A stretch of 64,000 bases of DNA from Paenibacillus polymyxa (GCF_018614975.1 NZ_JAGGNR010000012.1:248001-312000), one strand, 5' to 3'. Positions 1 to 9,149 are shown, counted from the stretch's first letter. Numbers and translations are program-made. Notes: generated from the sequence alone by a model not told the origin.

Positions 1-217
1 AAGATCGGGGCTCCCCAAAATTCGGTTCCATGATTTACGTCACACCCATGCTTCATTGTTATTGAAGCAAAATGTACATCCGAAGATTGTATCGGAGCGA
101 ATGGGGCATTCGTCGGTGGGAATTACTTTGGATCGTTACTCGCATACGTATGGTGTAGATTATGGAGCAGCGGAGAGGTTAGACGACCTGTTAGCATATG
201 AAATGAAATCGTTGTGA
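1..217 (+). CDS. tyrosine recombinase / phage integrase, C-terminal part (cut by window edge)
   Basis: The frame opening at base 2 stays open from the edge to the TGA at 215-217 and encodes about 71 residues. They match the C-terminus of phage-type tyrosine recombinases. The HxxR box is seen as RFHDLRHTHAS, the second catalytic histidine lies in MGHSSVGIT, and the nucleophilic tyrosine lies in LDRYSH. Such enzymes cut and rejoin att sites for prophages and integrative elements. Only the C-terminal part of the catalytic domain is visible, so whether the gene is intact cannot be judged. It points to an integrated element, or its remnant, to the left. Confidence 0.85.
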   Translation, partial: RSGLPKIRFHDLRHTHASLLLKQNVHPKIVSERMGHSSVGITLDRYSHTYGVDYGAAERLDDLLAYEMKSL

Positions 218-344
218 TGCAAAAGGCCTGTTCGAACGAATGTTTGTGATCAATCCTACACAATAGATGTTGTGACGGGTACTGTTTGGTGAGGGAATAT
301 ACCTCATAATGGTCTATGTATGACGAGCAAACGGGGGTGAAGAG

Positions 345-1622
345 GTGAGCAAGCAAAATTATGGTGCTGGAAAACTCTTGTTGGCGCTGGCTACAGTGAT
401 TACATTATCGAGTGCATCCTATGCAACAGTGCCAGTTTCAGCAGAAGTGGCCCAGGCAAGCACCAACTTTACGGATATCAAAGGCCATTGGGCTGAAACT
501 TCTATTAGAAAAGCGGCTGAGCTTGGACTGGTGGAAGGATACACTGATGGCACATATAAGCCAGGTGCCAATGTTACACGGGCTGAGTTTGCGGCAATGC
601 TTAGCAGGGCAACAAAATACAAGGCAAACAAGGTGAGCCAAGCATTTAGTGACGTACCACCTACAAATTGGGCGGCAGAAGCAGTGAACAAAGTGACTGC
701 GCTTGGATTTGTGAACCGTGTAGATTATCCAAACGGATTTGTAGGCAACAAAGCTATGACGCGGATCGAACTTGCAAAATGGATGGCTAACGGACTGGCG
801 GCGGCAGATTCTGAGTACAACAAAGCTCAAGGAGATGCAAAAGGTGATAAAGCCCTGATCCCAGTGCAAGAGTTTTTCAAAGGTACACTGAAAAAGTCTG
901 ACTACCCATTCGTTACGATTGCAATGGGCACGGGGATTATGACGGGGGATGCGGCAGGGAAGTTCAACGTAGACGCTCCGACTACACGGGCTGAGGTAGC
1001 TACGATTTTGCTTCGTTATATGGAAGCAGAAGGCAAGAAAGCCACTGACTTTTACGGACTGAACGAACTGCGTGAAGTAGCTAAAACCGGCACTAACTTC
1101 AATACATTTGGAAAGATGAAGATGGCGGCACCAGATGCGTCTCAATACAAGAACGTGAATGAAGCATTTGGAAAGTCACTGAAACTAAGAAGTGATGTAG
1201 CTACAGTCACAATGTCGAAGATGATCTTTGTAGACCCGTATCCGGCCGATGGTAAAAAGAGCGTGTATGCTCCGATGTTCCATTCAGATGCTGATCCTAT
1301 ATCCAAAACATTGTACCAGGAACGTTACCGAATTTTCACTGAGTACTCTTTCACATCAAAAGTAGACAACCTGAGCAGACTTGGCACTTTGGCTGATACA
1401 GGATTATCCATTCAAATAGGGCTGCCCATTTTTAATGCAAACATCGATAAGTATGGTGCCAACTATTACACAAGAGATGAAAGATCCCCAAAATCCTATA
1501 ACAAGGGGCAGGGTGAAAAGGATATGTGGGCGGCGACATACTCGACTAAGAGCGCAGATGATGGTCTCGCCCAAATGTACACAGAAGATGGTAAGATGAT
1601 CAACATCCGTGTAAATAAATAA
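345..1622 (+). CDS. secreted S-layer homology (SLH) domain protein
   Basis: A 425-residue exported protein. A signal peptide covers residues 1 to about 35, with a hydrophobic core LLLALATVITL and a likely cut after a VSA or AQA motif. Three SLH repeats follow: about 42-95 (begins FTDIKGHWAE, ends TRAEFAAML), 100-150 (FSDVPPTNWAA) and 186-232 (TRAEVATILLRY). SLH triplets bind pyruvylated secondary cell-wall polymer and anchor proteins to the envelope. The C-terminal 195 residues match nothing I recognise and may carry the function. The start is GTG behind a G-rich Shine-Dalgarno, and a strong terminator follows at once, so the gene is probably monocistronic. Confidence 0.85.
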   Translation: MSKQNYGAGKLLLALATVITLSSASYATVPVSAEVAQASTNFTDIKGHWAETSIRKAAELGLVEGYTDGTYKPGANVTRAEFAAMLSRATKYKANKVSQAFSDVPPTNWAAEAVNKVTALGFVNRVDYPNGFVGNKAMTRIELAKWMANGLAAADSEYNKAQGDAKGDKALIPVQEFFKGTLKKSDYPFVTIAMGTGIMTGDAAGKFNVDAPTTRAEVATILLRYMEAEGKKATDFYGLNELREVAKTGTNFNTFGKMKMAAPDASQYKNVNEAFGKSLKLRSDVATVTMSKMIFVDPYPADGKKSVYAPMFHSDADPISKTLYQERYRIFTEYSFTSKVDNLSRLGTLADTGLSIQIGLPIFNANIDKYGANYYTRDERSPKSYNKGQGEKDMWAATYSTKSADDGLAQMYTEDGKMINIRVNK

Positions 1623-1630
1623 GATAGAGA

Positions 1631-1659
1631 GGCCCCTACAGCGATGTGGGGGCCTTTTG
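1631..1659 (+). terminator. intrinsic terminator after the SLH gene
   Basis: A 10-bp stem, GGCCCCTACA paired with TGTGGGGGCC, with a 4-base loop and a T-rich tail, starts 8 bases after the SLH stop codon. Confidence 0.85.
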
Positions 1660-1765
1660 TTATATACAGGGGCGTGTATTTGTTGTGCGGGTTCATCTCT
1701 TATTCTGGAATGTAATTGTCAAAAATTATCTCTTCATGTTTTAATGGGATTAAGGTTGGAGCAAA

Positions 1766-1794
1766 AGAAAAAAGAACTGCTGTTAACAGTTCTT
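1766..1794 (-). terminator. intrinsic terminator of the 43-residue gene
   Basis: Read on the minus strand, AAGAACTG pairs with CAGTTCTT across a short loop and is followed by a run of T. It lies 10 bases beyond the stop codon at 1805. Confidence 0.75.
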
Positions 1795-1804
1795 AGAGTG
1801 TAAA

Positions 1805-1936
1805 TCACTTTTTCTTATTGTAAAAGCCATTCCAGCCCCAATTATTCCCGTTTTTATCGGAGTAAGACTCCAATTCGTCGGCCCGGTTGTGCGCGCCGAT
1901 ACGACGCAATGCGTCAATCATATCTTTTTTGCTCAT
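1805..1936 (-). CDS. small hypothetical protein, 43 residues
   Basis: A short reading frame with strong support as a real gene. An AAGGAGG-type Shine-Dalgarno lies 9 bases before the ATG, and an intrinsic terminator follows the stop. The product starts MSKKDMIDALRRIGAHN, a charged helix-like segment, and ends with a W/N/G-rich stretch and KKK. No signal peptide or membrane segment is present. I recognise no family. The size and charge fit a small cytosolic or regulatory protein, but no function can be assigned. Confidence 0.65.
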   Translation of the reverse strand: MSKKDMIDALRRIGAHNRADELESYSDKNGNNWGWNGFYNKKK

Positions 1937-2030
1937 TTGGCTGATCCTCCTTGGAGTGGTAGTAGTGTGATTCTTGTAAATTGGACTCTACCACACGCTT
2001 GAGGAATAGTCAAGTGAAAAAAAACAGAGA

Positions 2031-2062
2031 GGCCCCTACAGAGATGTAGAGGCCTATTGCTA
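2031..2062. repeat. near-copy of the SLH-gene terminator
   Basis: The segment beginning AGAGAGGCCCCTACA at about 2026 repeats the terminator at 1626-1665 with only a few substitutions, including the TATATAC-like bases after the stem. The stem (GGCCCCTACA with TGTAGAGGCC) has one weakened pair and a poorer T-tail. It looks like a duplicated terminator left between the two small minus-strand genes. Confidence 0.6.
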
Positions 2063-2156
2063 TATACATATGTATTCTCTGATGTTACCTGTGATGCTGT
2101 GAAAGTAGAGAAGGACCACGTGGTTGGACGTGGTCTCTTAGAACAACAGCATGGAT

Positions 2157-2306
2157 TTATGGTTTATATTTTTTAGCCATTGCAGAGTTTCTAAGCTGTC
2201 TGATTCTAGGTTCACTTAGGTTAAGTTGTCTAGCGACTTGAGCCATAGTGCAACCTTGAAGTACAACTCTGTTCCATACTTGTTGCTCTCTGTGTGTTAA
2301 AGTCAT
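2157..2306 (-). CDS. small helix-turn-helix protein, 49 residues
   Basis: An ATG behind a GGAGG Shine-Dalgarno opens a 49-residue frame whose core, CTMAQVARQLNLSEPRIRQL, reads as a helix-turn-helix like those in sigma-factor region 4 and small phage or plasmid regulators. The protein is basic and has no membrane segment. It lies between the 43-residue gene and the GTPase gene, all on the minus strand. It is probably a DNA-binding protein of an accessory region. The target is unknown. Confidence 0.6.
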   Translation of the reverse strand: MTLTHREQQVWNRVVLQGCTMAQVARQLNLSEPRIRQLRNSAMAKKYKP

Positions 2307-2407
2307 TATAATTCCTCCATAAGAAGATTATTTACACTCCTTAACACAAATGCATCATAACAGATAACAACCATTTAGAATCCATATAGAATACAGTTTG
2401 AAGTTTT

Positions 2408-3982
2408 TTATTGGATTGAATTAGCTACAGATAAGTCCAATAGATAATTGTTGATGTCTGCATCATTATCTAACTTACTTATCAAATACAAGAGACTTTC
2501 CTCAAGAAGAAGAATCTGTATTGATTCCTGAGGATCATATTTTTTGTCAAATCTAGTACAAACCACACTATCAAGCTTTAAATTAATCTTTGCAAGTCTA
2601 TCTTTACATGAAGACACAGTCTGATATTTAAAATCAATTACATTATAATAATAACCGTTATCATAGCCCCAATACCAGTTGTGAGAATTGTGCTGAAGCA
2701 CTCGATTGAAAAAGAATCTTAAAATATCGTTGCTAATCGCATTGTCCGCACTAATCACAACTTGATCAATTGATTTTTTTAACATTGAATATAAAGTTAC
2801 AGCGACACAATTGTAAGAGTACTCAATTGGTGACCCTCGACGAAGGGAATAACCCTTTGCAACTGATTCGAAGTCCACAAATTTTTTGTACTTCTGTGGT
2901 TCTATCGTGACACGTCCTACAGTAGAATCAAGTAATTTTTTAGTGTACATTGCGTTGAAAATTTCTATTTCACTATTGCGTAGTTGTTCTGCCACTTCTT
3001 TTTGGGCAACTTGGTAAGAGCTAATTGTCTTAATGCAATTTCCAAAAATGCGTACACAAGCAGGTACATAAAATTTGTAATAATTAGATTCCTTAGCTTT
3101 AGGTAAATCCAAAGAATTGATGAAAGGCACATTGTTTATGCGACATTCGTTCATGACATCTTGTACAGGTTTAATTAACTCTAAGTGTTCCTCACACACG
3201 TTCGCATAAAGACGACGGATCGAACAGTCTGGAGTTTTATTGAATTTTTCTAATTTGTCTAAATACTCGTCCATATCATTACTAGATTTTACATCCACTT
3301 CATCTTCATTGATATGGTGTTTTCCAATAAACAGTACTGGAACATGCTTGTAATCTTGACAAACTTTAATAAGTCCATCACGAATGGAGGGAGTAGGTGT
3401 TTCACTTTTTCCAACAATCATAATCGCATCTGCTCCAGCGAAAGGAATAATCCGCTCTATATCATCATCGTCTCCAAGTCCTCTGGTATCAACAATTTTT
3501 AGAATATCAATACCATTCTCGGCCATTTCCTTATGCAAATTTGGGTTCACTGGAACTTCTATAGTTATGTGATTGAAAAAGGTACTAGATTGGTTTATTA
3601 TTCCAAATACTTGACTGATGTCCATACTACACAAATATTCCTTTGCGAATTCATTGATTGACTCTTCGTAATCATCGTTGGAACGGTCTAGTTTCTCGGT
3701 ATTTCCAGTAGACTTTAGGTATGCTTCAAAGCCAGCATCACTTACAAATTCAAAACTAGAATCTTTAGGAAAGTTCATGTTACAAGAAACAGAATTAACT
3801 ACAATATCAGAATATTCGCTAAACAGATATTCAATTGTAACTTTTGTGGTTCCAGCATGTCCTTCACTAGAAGAAGCGTACTTCAACTTATGGGGATCAG
3901 CTGCTAAATGGCGAATTATAGTACTTTTACCACACCCAGATTCTCCTATGAAAACCACTTTAACCTCTTGCAAGTCGTTCAC
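2408..3982 (-). CDS. orphan P-loop GTPase-like protein
   Basis: A 524-residue protein with an N-terminal nucleotide-binding domain. The P-loop GESGCGKST is at residues 12-20, a switch-I-like threonine lies in GHAGTTKVT, and a G3 motif is seen as VDTRGLGD near 165. The usual G4 motif (N/TKxD) is not obvious; VLFIGKHH stands where it would be. The layout recalls dynamin-like or GIMAP-like membrane and defence GTPases, but I cannot name a family. The gene is clearly more AT-rich than the sulfurtransferase and transporter genes beyond it, which suggests acquisition. It starts with GTG behind a G-rich site and has no partner gene beside it. Confidence 0.6.
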   Translation of the reverse strand: MNDLQEVKVVFIGESGCGKSTIIRHLAADPHKLKYASSSEGHAGTTKVTIEYLFSEYSDIVVNSVSCNMNFPKDSSFEFVSDAGFEAYLKSTGNTEKLDRSNDDYEESINEFAKEYLCSMDISQVFGIINQSSTFFNHITIEVPVNPNLHKEMAENGIDILKIVDTRGLGDDDDIERIIPFAGADAIMIVGKSETPTPSIRDGLIKVCQDYKHVPVLFIGKHHINEDEVDVKSSNDMDEYLDKLEKFNKTPDCSIRRLYANVCEEHLELIKPVQDVMNECRINNVPFINSLDLPKAKESNYYKFYVPACVRIFGNCIKTISSYQVAQKEVAEQLRNSEIEIFNAMYTKKLLDSTVGRVTIEPQKYKKFVDFESVAKGYSLRRGSPIEYSYNCVAVTLYSMLKKSIDQVVISADNAISNDILRFFFNRVLQHNSHNWYWGYDNGYYYNVIDFKYQTVSSCKDRLAKINLKLDSVVCTRFDKKYDPQESIQILLLEESLLYLISKLDNDADINNYLLDLSVANSIQ

Positions 3983-4021
3983 CTTTTCGTCCCCCAGTTA
4001 TTATGTACTCTCTGAATACAA

Positions 4022-4360
4022 TACCAAATAATTCAAACTACACACAGAGTATATCACATCAATTTACTTGGTAGGTAGAAAAAAGAAAAACTCACGTGTT
4101 TCTCCTTGTAAAATCATATTTGTTTTTATCATTAATATTATGCGTTTTAAGTTGGTTTTTAGTTGACTCTTATGAAGTTGTTGACTGAAGACCTACTACT
4201 GGTTCACAGTTCCTATCCCATTCTACGCGTCCCGCGTCTGGGGCGCGTATTCATCATTCTGCGCAGAAAATGCTTTCTGCGTCTTCTGGTTGATTCTCTG
4301 TTGACTTGATATAACGCTTTCCACTCTGCATGAACTCGACCCCATCAAATTCCAAATACA
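4022..4360. other. intergenic stretch with one perfect hairpin
   Basis: No gene is visible here. The left part is AT-rich like the GTPase gene. A perfect 8-bp hairpin, CGCAGAAA with TTTCTGCG across ATGC, lies at 4262-4281, shortly after a short CG-rich patch near 4226-4248. Neither has a T-run, so this is probably not a terminator. Confidence 0.4.
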
Positions 4361-4387
4361 AAGAACCCGTGCTCTGCGCGGGTTCTT
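4361..4387 (-). terminator. terminator of the sulfurtransferase gene
   Basis: AAGAACCCG pairs with CGGGTTCTT over a 9-base loop, 6 bases beyond the stop codon. On the minus strand the tail is TTTGTATTT. Confidence 0.65.
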
Positions 4388-4392
4388 GAACG

Positions 4393-5229
4393 TTATTCAG
4401 TGTCTGTAGCCACCGGATTTTCCTCATAACTAATCCAGTCGCTCCAGCTTCCGGAGTACAACTTCACATTCGAGAATCCCGCTTCTTCCAGTGCAATCAC
4501 GTTCGGGCAAGCTGATACGCCTGATCCGCAGTACACGATAATTGCACCATCCTTGTCCAGCTTACTGAAACGCTCTTCTAACACCCCGGTATCTGTCCAA
4601 CGTCCATCCCAATCCAACACATCTTTCCAAAAATAATTCACCGCGCCCGGAATATGTCCGGCCTTGGCATCAATGGGTTCCTCCAGACCCGCATAGCGGC
4701 GAGCATCACGGGAGTCAATTAGCACGGCACTGCCACTTGCCGAAGCCTGCTGAACATCCTGGGCACTTGCCAGCATGGCTGGCTGTACGTTCACCTCAAA
4801 GGAAGACGGGATCTGAACTGGCACATCCACGGTCACCGGGAACTTGGCATTTTGCCAAGCAGAGAAACCTTCGTCCATGATATACACCTGTTCATGACCG
4901 ATGTAGCGCAGCAGCCACCAAAGACGAGATGCATACATCCCGCCTTGATCGTCATAAGCAACAATCCGACTGTTGGAGCCGATGCCAGCTTTGGAGAGAC
5001 GACTTGCGAGAACAGCCGGATCAGGAAGAGGGTGACGTCCTCCGTGGGCAGACACAGGGGAAGACAGATCTTTTTCCAAATCGAGATAGACAGCGCCTGG
5101 AATATGTCCAGCTTCATAGGCTTGTCTTCCAGCCTCCGGCTGACCGAGCAAGAATCGGCAATCTGCAATGACGACATCCGGTTCATACATTCTGGCGAGC
5201 AGCCAGCGCATGGATACAATATTTTTCAT
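4393..5229 (-). CDS. sulfurtransferase with two rhodanese domains (SseA-like)
   Basis: This 278-residue protein has the tandem-rhodanese form of thiosulfate and 3-mercaptopyruvate sulfurtransferases, which move sulfane sulfur onto a thiophilic acceptor through a cysteine persulfide. The inactive N-terminal domain holds ADCRFLLG and HIPGAVYLDLEKDL. The C-terminal domain has LIDSRDARRYAG, GHIPGAVNYFWKDVL and the active-site loop VYCGSGVSAC with its cysteine near residue 240. The CGSGVSA loop favours a mercaptopyruvate-type enzyme, but substrate cannot be fixed by eye. The ATG at 5229 has a GGCGGTG site 7 bases upstream. It is probably cytosolic. Confidence 0.85.
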   Translation of the reverse strand: MKNIVSMRWLLARMYEPDVVIADCRFLLGQPEAGRQAYEAGHIPGAVYLDLEKDLSSPVSAHGGRHPLPDPAVLASRLSKAGIGSNSRIVAYDDQGGMYASRLWWLLRYIGHEQVYIMDEGFSAWQNAKFPVTVDVPVQIPSSFEVNVQPAMLASAQDVQQASASGSAVLIDSRDARRYAGLEEPIDAKAGHIPGAVNYFWKDVLDWDGRWTDTGVLEERFSKLDKDGAIIVYCGSGVSACPNVIALEEAGFSNVKLYSGSWSDWISYEENPVATDTE

Positions 5230-5292
5230 CAAAATACACCGCCTTATGAGAGTGGTAGAGTCGTAAATAACTATGCATTACGAAAAAATACG

Positions 5293-6237
5293 TTATACCG
5301 TAGTAGGTTCTATAGGCCCTTTACCAGCGATAGGAGCATCGGCGGGAATAGGTTGAGGTTTGGTTTTGCCATATCGAATGAAGATCCACACCCCGAATAT
5401 AATGACGACCCCGGCAGACATCTGTAATGCACTGAGGGATTCGCCGAGCAGCATCCAGGCCAGCATTGAAGAGAATACGGGTTCTCCAAGTACGCCCATG
5501 GATACCGTTGTGGCATTCATATATTGCAGCAGCCAGTTGAAAAGATAATGTCCAAAGATCGTTGGCACAATGGCCAGCAACAGGAAGATTCCCCACTCTG
5601 ACGCAGCGTAACCTCCGAACGGATGGCCCATAATCAGATTATACACCGCCAGCGTGCAAGCAGCCACGAAGAACACCCAGAAGTTATACGAAAATGCACT
5701 AAGCCCCGCTCGCAAAAATTGACCCAGCAGCATATGGACAGCGACTGCAATCGTGCCAAGCAAAGACAGGATATCACCTTGCAGGGCAGTGCCTGCCAAC
5801 TGGAAATCTCCTGCGCCAATGACGATTGATCCAAAGAGGGCAATGCCCATGCCGATGATCATCATGCGGTTAATTTTGGCTTTGAACAGCCATACCGAAC
5901 CGGCAAGAATCAGTATAGGCTCCAGCGCGAGAATAACTGTGGAGCTGGCAACACTGGTGAGCCGCAGCGAACCCATCCAGAGCAGGAAATGAAGGGCCAG
6001 CATCACACCGGATGCAAGCAGCAAGCCCCACTGCCTCATGCTTAGACGCATCATCTCATGTCTGTATTTCCAGACAAAAGGCAGCATCAGCAGATTGGTC
6101 AGAAATAGACGGTACATGGCAATGACCGCAACATCTGCGGTAGACCAGCGTACAAAGATCGAAGAAAAAGAAATGGCGATAATGCCGACAAAGAATAACA
6201 GATAGATAGATCTGCCGGCACGGTTCAAGCTTGTCAT
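5293..6237 (-). CDS. EamA/DMT-family membrane transporter
   Basis: A protein of 314 residues with about ten hydrophobic segments arranged as two EamA repeats, typical of drug/metabolite transporters that move small molecules across the cytoplasmic membrane. Recognisable stretches are FFVGIIAISFSSIFVRW in segment 1 and LALEPILILAGSVWLF at the end of the first repeat. I place the start at the ATG at 6237, 8 bases behind AAGGAG. A longer frame to 6378 exists but has no good site. The gene is 63 bases downstream of the ATG end of the sulfurtransferase gene's upstream region, so both could share a transcript. Substrate unknown. Confidence 0.85.
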   Translation of the reverse strand: MTSLNRAGRSIYLLFFVGIIAISFSSIFVRWSTADVAVIAMYRLFLTNLLMLPFVWKYRHEMMRLSMRQWGLLLASGVMLALHFLLWMGSLRLTSVASSTVILALEPILILAGSVWLFKAKINRMMIIGMGIALFGSIVIGAGDFQLAGTALQGDILSLLGTIAVAVHMLLGQFLRAGLSAFSYNFWVFFVAACTLAVYNLIMGHPFGGYAASEWGIFLLLAIVPTIFGHYLFNWLLQYMNATTVSMGVLGEPVFSSMLAWMLLGESLSALQMSAGVVIIFGVWIFIRYGKTKPQPIPADAPIAGKGPIEPTTV

Positions 6238-6459
6238 GGGTGTAGCTCCTTCTTGAAGTCTGATGGCGTAAATCACTTCATTATACAGGAGAAGATAACC
6301 GCAGGAAAGATAAAGAGAACAAAGAGATAAGTAGATTGTAACCTGGCTTGTAACTATTCTGTCATTCTCCCGATCCATTTTTCTATTAATCTTCTATATA
6401 GAGACATGAAACGAGATAATATACCAATAATCGGGAAAAAATGAAAGTAAGGAAGTGGC

Positions 6460-7368
6460 ATGACAGTGAGAGTTCAACAAGAGAGAGCGGGAGAACGTGG
6501 CAGTATTCCGCCTAGCACAAGTCGCACGAAAACACATAAACGAAGAAAAATCCGGTATGGAAGGATTAGCATAGCTCTAATGCTACTGGTATTGTTCGTT
6601 ACCGGTATTACATATGTATTCCTTGGCATGACGCATTGGATCAAAAGCGTTGTAGCGCCGCCTCCGATGACTGTAATCGAGCAGCCCGCCAAGCTTGGCA
6701 TGATACAGGTTACTCCTGATGCGAAGGAGGAGCCGGCACGGTTCCAGGGTCAGGTTCGCAAATTGGCATACATAACGTTTGATGATGGACCAACTGAATA
6801 TACGGAACAACTGCTGGATATATTGAAGCAGCATGAGGCAAAGGCTACCTTTTTCATGATCGGACGTCAGTTGAATCAGCATTCAGCTGCAGTGAAACGG
6901 CTGTTGAAGGAAGGCAGTTACCCTGGTCTTCACAGCATGACACACAACTATAAAAAGCTGTATAAGAGTGGCAGTTCTGCGAACTTTGTGAAAGAGTTCA
7001 AGAAAGAGCAGAAGATGGTGCAAGACCTGATTGGTTTTACGCCTCATCTTATTCGTGCACCTTATGGCAGCAGTCCACAGATCGGTGAAAAGTTCAGAGG
7101 TGACATTGCGGCAGCCGGGTTCAAAATGTGGGACTGGACGACAGATTCACTCGATTGGAATCTTCCCGGTCAGCCGGACAAGATTGTGGCCCGGGTGAGC
7201 AAAAGTGTACATCGGGATAAGGAAGTGATTCTGATGCATGAGCGCGAGCAGACGGTTCAGGCTTTGCCACGTATTCTGAAGTTACTCGAAGATCGGGGTT
7301 ACGAATTCGAAGTATACGATCCGGATGCACACTGGGTAGCCAATTTTAGCGGAGATACCCGCTTGTAA
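6460..7368 (+). CDS. membrane-anchored polysaccharide deacetylase
   Basis: A 302-residue protein. A basic N-terminus precedes one membrane segment at about residues 37-58, and an extracellular NodB-type deacetylase domain follows. Motifs in order are ITFDDGP (metal-binding aspartates, about 105), HSMTHNY (metal histidines), RAPYGS, and DSLDW and ILMHE near the end. Enzymes of this family remove acetyl groups from N-acetylglucosamine in peptidoglycan or related glycans. The motif set is complete, so activity is likely. Two lipoprotein genes follow on the same strand, giving an envelope-related group. Confidence 0.88.
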   Translation: MTVRVQQERAGERGSIPPSTSRTKTHKRRKIRYGRISIALMLLVLFVTGITYVFLGMTHWIKSVVAPPPMTVIEQPAKLGMIQVTPDAKEEPARFQGQVRKLAYITFDDGPTEYTEQLLDILKQHEAKATFFMIGRQLNQHSAAVKRLLKEGSYPGLHSMTHNYKKLYKSGSSANFVKEFKKEQKMVQDLIGFTPHLIRAPYGSSPQIGEKFRGDIAAAGFKMWDWTTDSLDWNLPGQPDKIVARVSKSVHRDKEVILMHEREQTVQALPRILKLLEDRGYEFEVYDPDAHWVANFSGDTRL

Positions 7369-7405
7369 TATAACAACAAGATGATGCAAGAGAGGAAGGA
7401 CTTGG

Positions 7406-8059
7406 GTGCTAACGAGTAAAAAAGTGGCGCTTGCGGCAGTTAGTGTATTGCTAATTCTGCTGGCGAGTGGTTGTGGAGATCCGCAGGAGCCTGCGGCAAA
7501 TCAGGTAAACCAATTGGTGCTCAGCGGCCAGGAGATCGATCAGAGTTTGAAGACGCTGGCCAATCATGAGCAGGAAGATATGAAGTTATACAAGTCTATT
7601 TTAGACAAAGGCAAGAACAAAAACAGTGATCTCGAAGCACTGCTGGATCAGGCAGCAGGTCATATTCATGAACGAAGAACGTTGTTGAAACAGGCGGAAG
7701 AGGCGATGAAACAGACCCACGAGAAGACGGTGGCCCTGCGCAGCTCCCTTCAGGAACTATCGTTTGAAAAAAAAGAAACGTTAGCACAGGCTGAAAAGGT
7801 GCTGGATCAATATGAAGCAAGAGCACGTGCATTGGAAAATTTTGTTGCCTCGTATCAGCTGAGTCTGAGTGCTGATGAGCAGTTGTATGATCTGATGAGA
7901 GAAAGTACAGAACCTAATCTGGTTAAGATTAAGCGAGCCATTCGGGTACGGAATAGCGAATATGCGAAGCTTGCTGAATTCCGAAAGCAATTTAACCTTC
8001 AGACCAAAGCATTTAACGGAGCCAATGCCAAACTGGTACAGATGGATCAAGCCAGTTAG
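7406..8059 (+). CDS. YkyA-like cell-wall-binding lipoprotein
   Basis: This 217-residue protein has a lipoprotein signal, LLILLASGCGD, with the lipidated cysteine at about residue 23. The rest is highly charged and predicted largely helical, with coiled-coil-like stretches. Length and composition fit the YkyA family of putative wall-binding lipoproteins, whose role is not established. The GTG start follows GAGAGGAAGG. It lies 37 bases after the deacetylase gene and is probably cotranscribed with it. Confidence 0.7.
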   Translation: MLTSKKVALAAVSVLLILLASGCGDPQEPAANQVNQLVLSGQEIDQSLKTLANHEQEDMKLYKSILDKGKNKNSDLEALLDQAAGHIHERRTLLKQAEEAMKQTHEKTVALRSSLQELSFEKKETLAQAEKVLDQYEARARALENFVASYQLSLSADEQLYDLMRESTEPNLVKIKRAIRVRNSEYAKLAEFRKQFNLQTKAFNGANAKLVQMDQAS

Positions 8060-8200
8060 GTAAAGGACTACAATAATCGTTCAGACATTTAGCATGATTG
8101 AGCTGCCTTTCTCCCGTGTAAGTACTAGTATACAGCTATGCCAATGGATGAGAAGTAACATGGACAGCATCATTGCGTATAAGCTAACGGAGGTGTTCAT

Positions 8201-9091
8201 ATGCGAAAAGGAAATACAATGAAAGTCAGTGCCTCACTCCTGGTTTTACTTATGGGATTCTCGCTTGTGGCCTGTGGGAACAGTACTCCTGCTGCACAGC
8301 CACCAGTGAACAATACGGAAGAACAGTCACCAGCACCGGAGCAACAACCGAATGAAAGTGCTGCAATGGAAGCAGAAGGTATTCTGACTGGATGGGCTGA
8401 TCCGCATACCGTTGAGATTCGAGTGAATGAGAAGCCAATGTCATTCCAGGTGAGCGAAGATCTGCAGAAGTCTCTGGATGATCTTGATGACGAAGATTCC
8501 GTTCGTTTCAAATATGTAGAGAAAACGATTGATGCAACAACGAAACAATTGGTACTTACAGAGATTGCAAAGATTGAATCGAGTGATGACAATAACGGTT
8601 CCAATGCAGGCGGTACAGTAACGTCCGATCGTCCGAAGACATCAGAGCTGGAAGTGACGGTAGAAGGCATGAGCGAGAAACGCCCAGTGACACTGGCACA
8701 AGCGAAAGGTTATTCACTTTATGTGTTTGAACCGATGGCTTTTGATGCGAAAGACCATGAATTAACAATGAAGATTGATCCGGATTATGAGGTGGAGATT
8801 GAGAAGTTGCCGACGAATTACAATCTGGATGCGCTGAAGATGGATGCCAAGGAAGAGTTGTCCGAGACCGGAGAAGTGAAGCAGTTAACGGATGAACAAC
8901 TCAGCAAGGGCCCGATGAAGGATGCAAGATTGTACATGATGTCCCAGAACGATAAGAAGACAGAGTATTTTATTGTGAAAGAACTGGACGGCAATGGTTT
9001 CATTTTTCACATCCAAGCACCTATTGGTGAACCTTCGGAAGGTTTCCTGCCCATGGCATACGCATCCCTCAATTCCATTATGAATGAGTAG
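8201..9091 (+). CDS. hypothetical lipoprotein
   Basis: A 296-residue secreted lipoprotein. The signal ends at the lipobox LVAC (cysteine near residue 27), and a low-complexity linker rich in P, E, Q and N follows, up to about residue 60. The mature part has two apparent halves: a small beta-rich segment (TGWADPHTVEIRVNEKPMSF) and a domain from about 150 (SELEVTVEGMSEKRP). I recognise no family with confidence. The ATG follows a GGAGGTG site by 6 bases. A second ATG six codons on is possible. A strong terminator ends the unit. Confidence 0.75.
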   Translation: MRKGNTMKVSASLLVLLMGFSLVACGNSTPAAQPPVNNTEEQSPAPEQQPNESAAMEAEGILTGWADPHTVEIRVNEKPMSFQVSEDLQKSLDDLDDEDSVRFKYVEKTIDATTKQLVLTEIAKIESSDDNNGSNAGGTVTSDRPKTSELEVTVEGMSEKRPVTLAQAKGYSLYVFEPMAFDAKDHELTMKIDPDYEVEIEKLPTNYNLDALKMDAKEELSETGEVKQLTDEQLSKGPMKDARLYMMSQNDKKTEYFIVKELDGNGFIFHIQAPIGEPSEGFLPMAYASLNSIMNE

Positions 9092-9149
9092 AAAATGGAT
9101 GAGCCACAAGGCTGAGCCAAACGATGTAGTGAAATTAAAAAGATTCCCT

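Noticed and set aside
438..1145. Long antisense frame (235 codons) inside the SLH gene
   Set aside because: Cysteine- and arginine-rich translation typical of the reverse strand of a real gene; no ribosome site.
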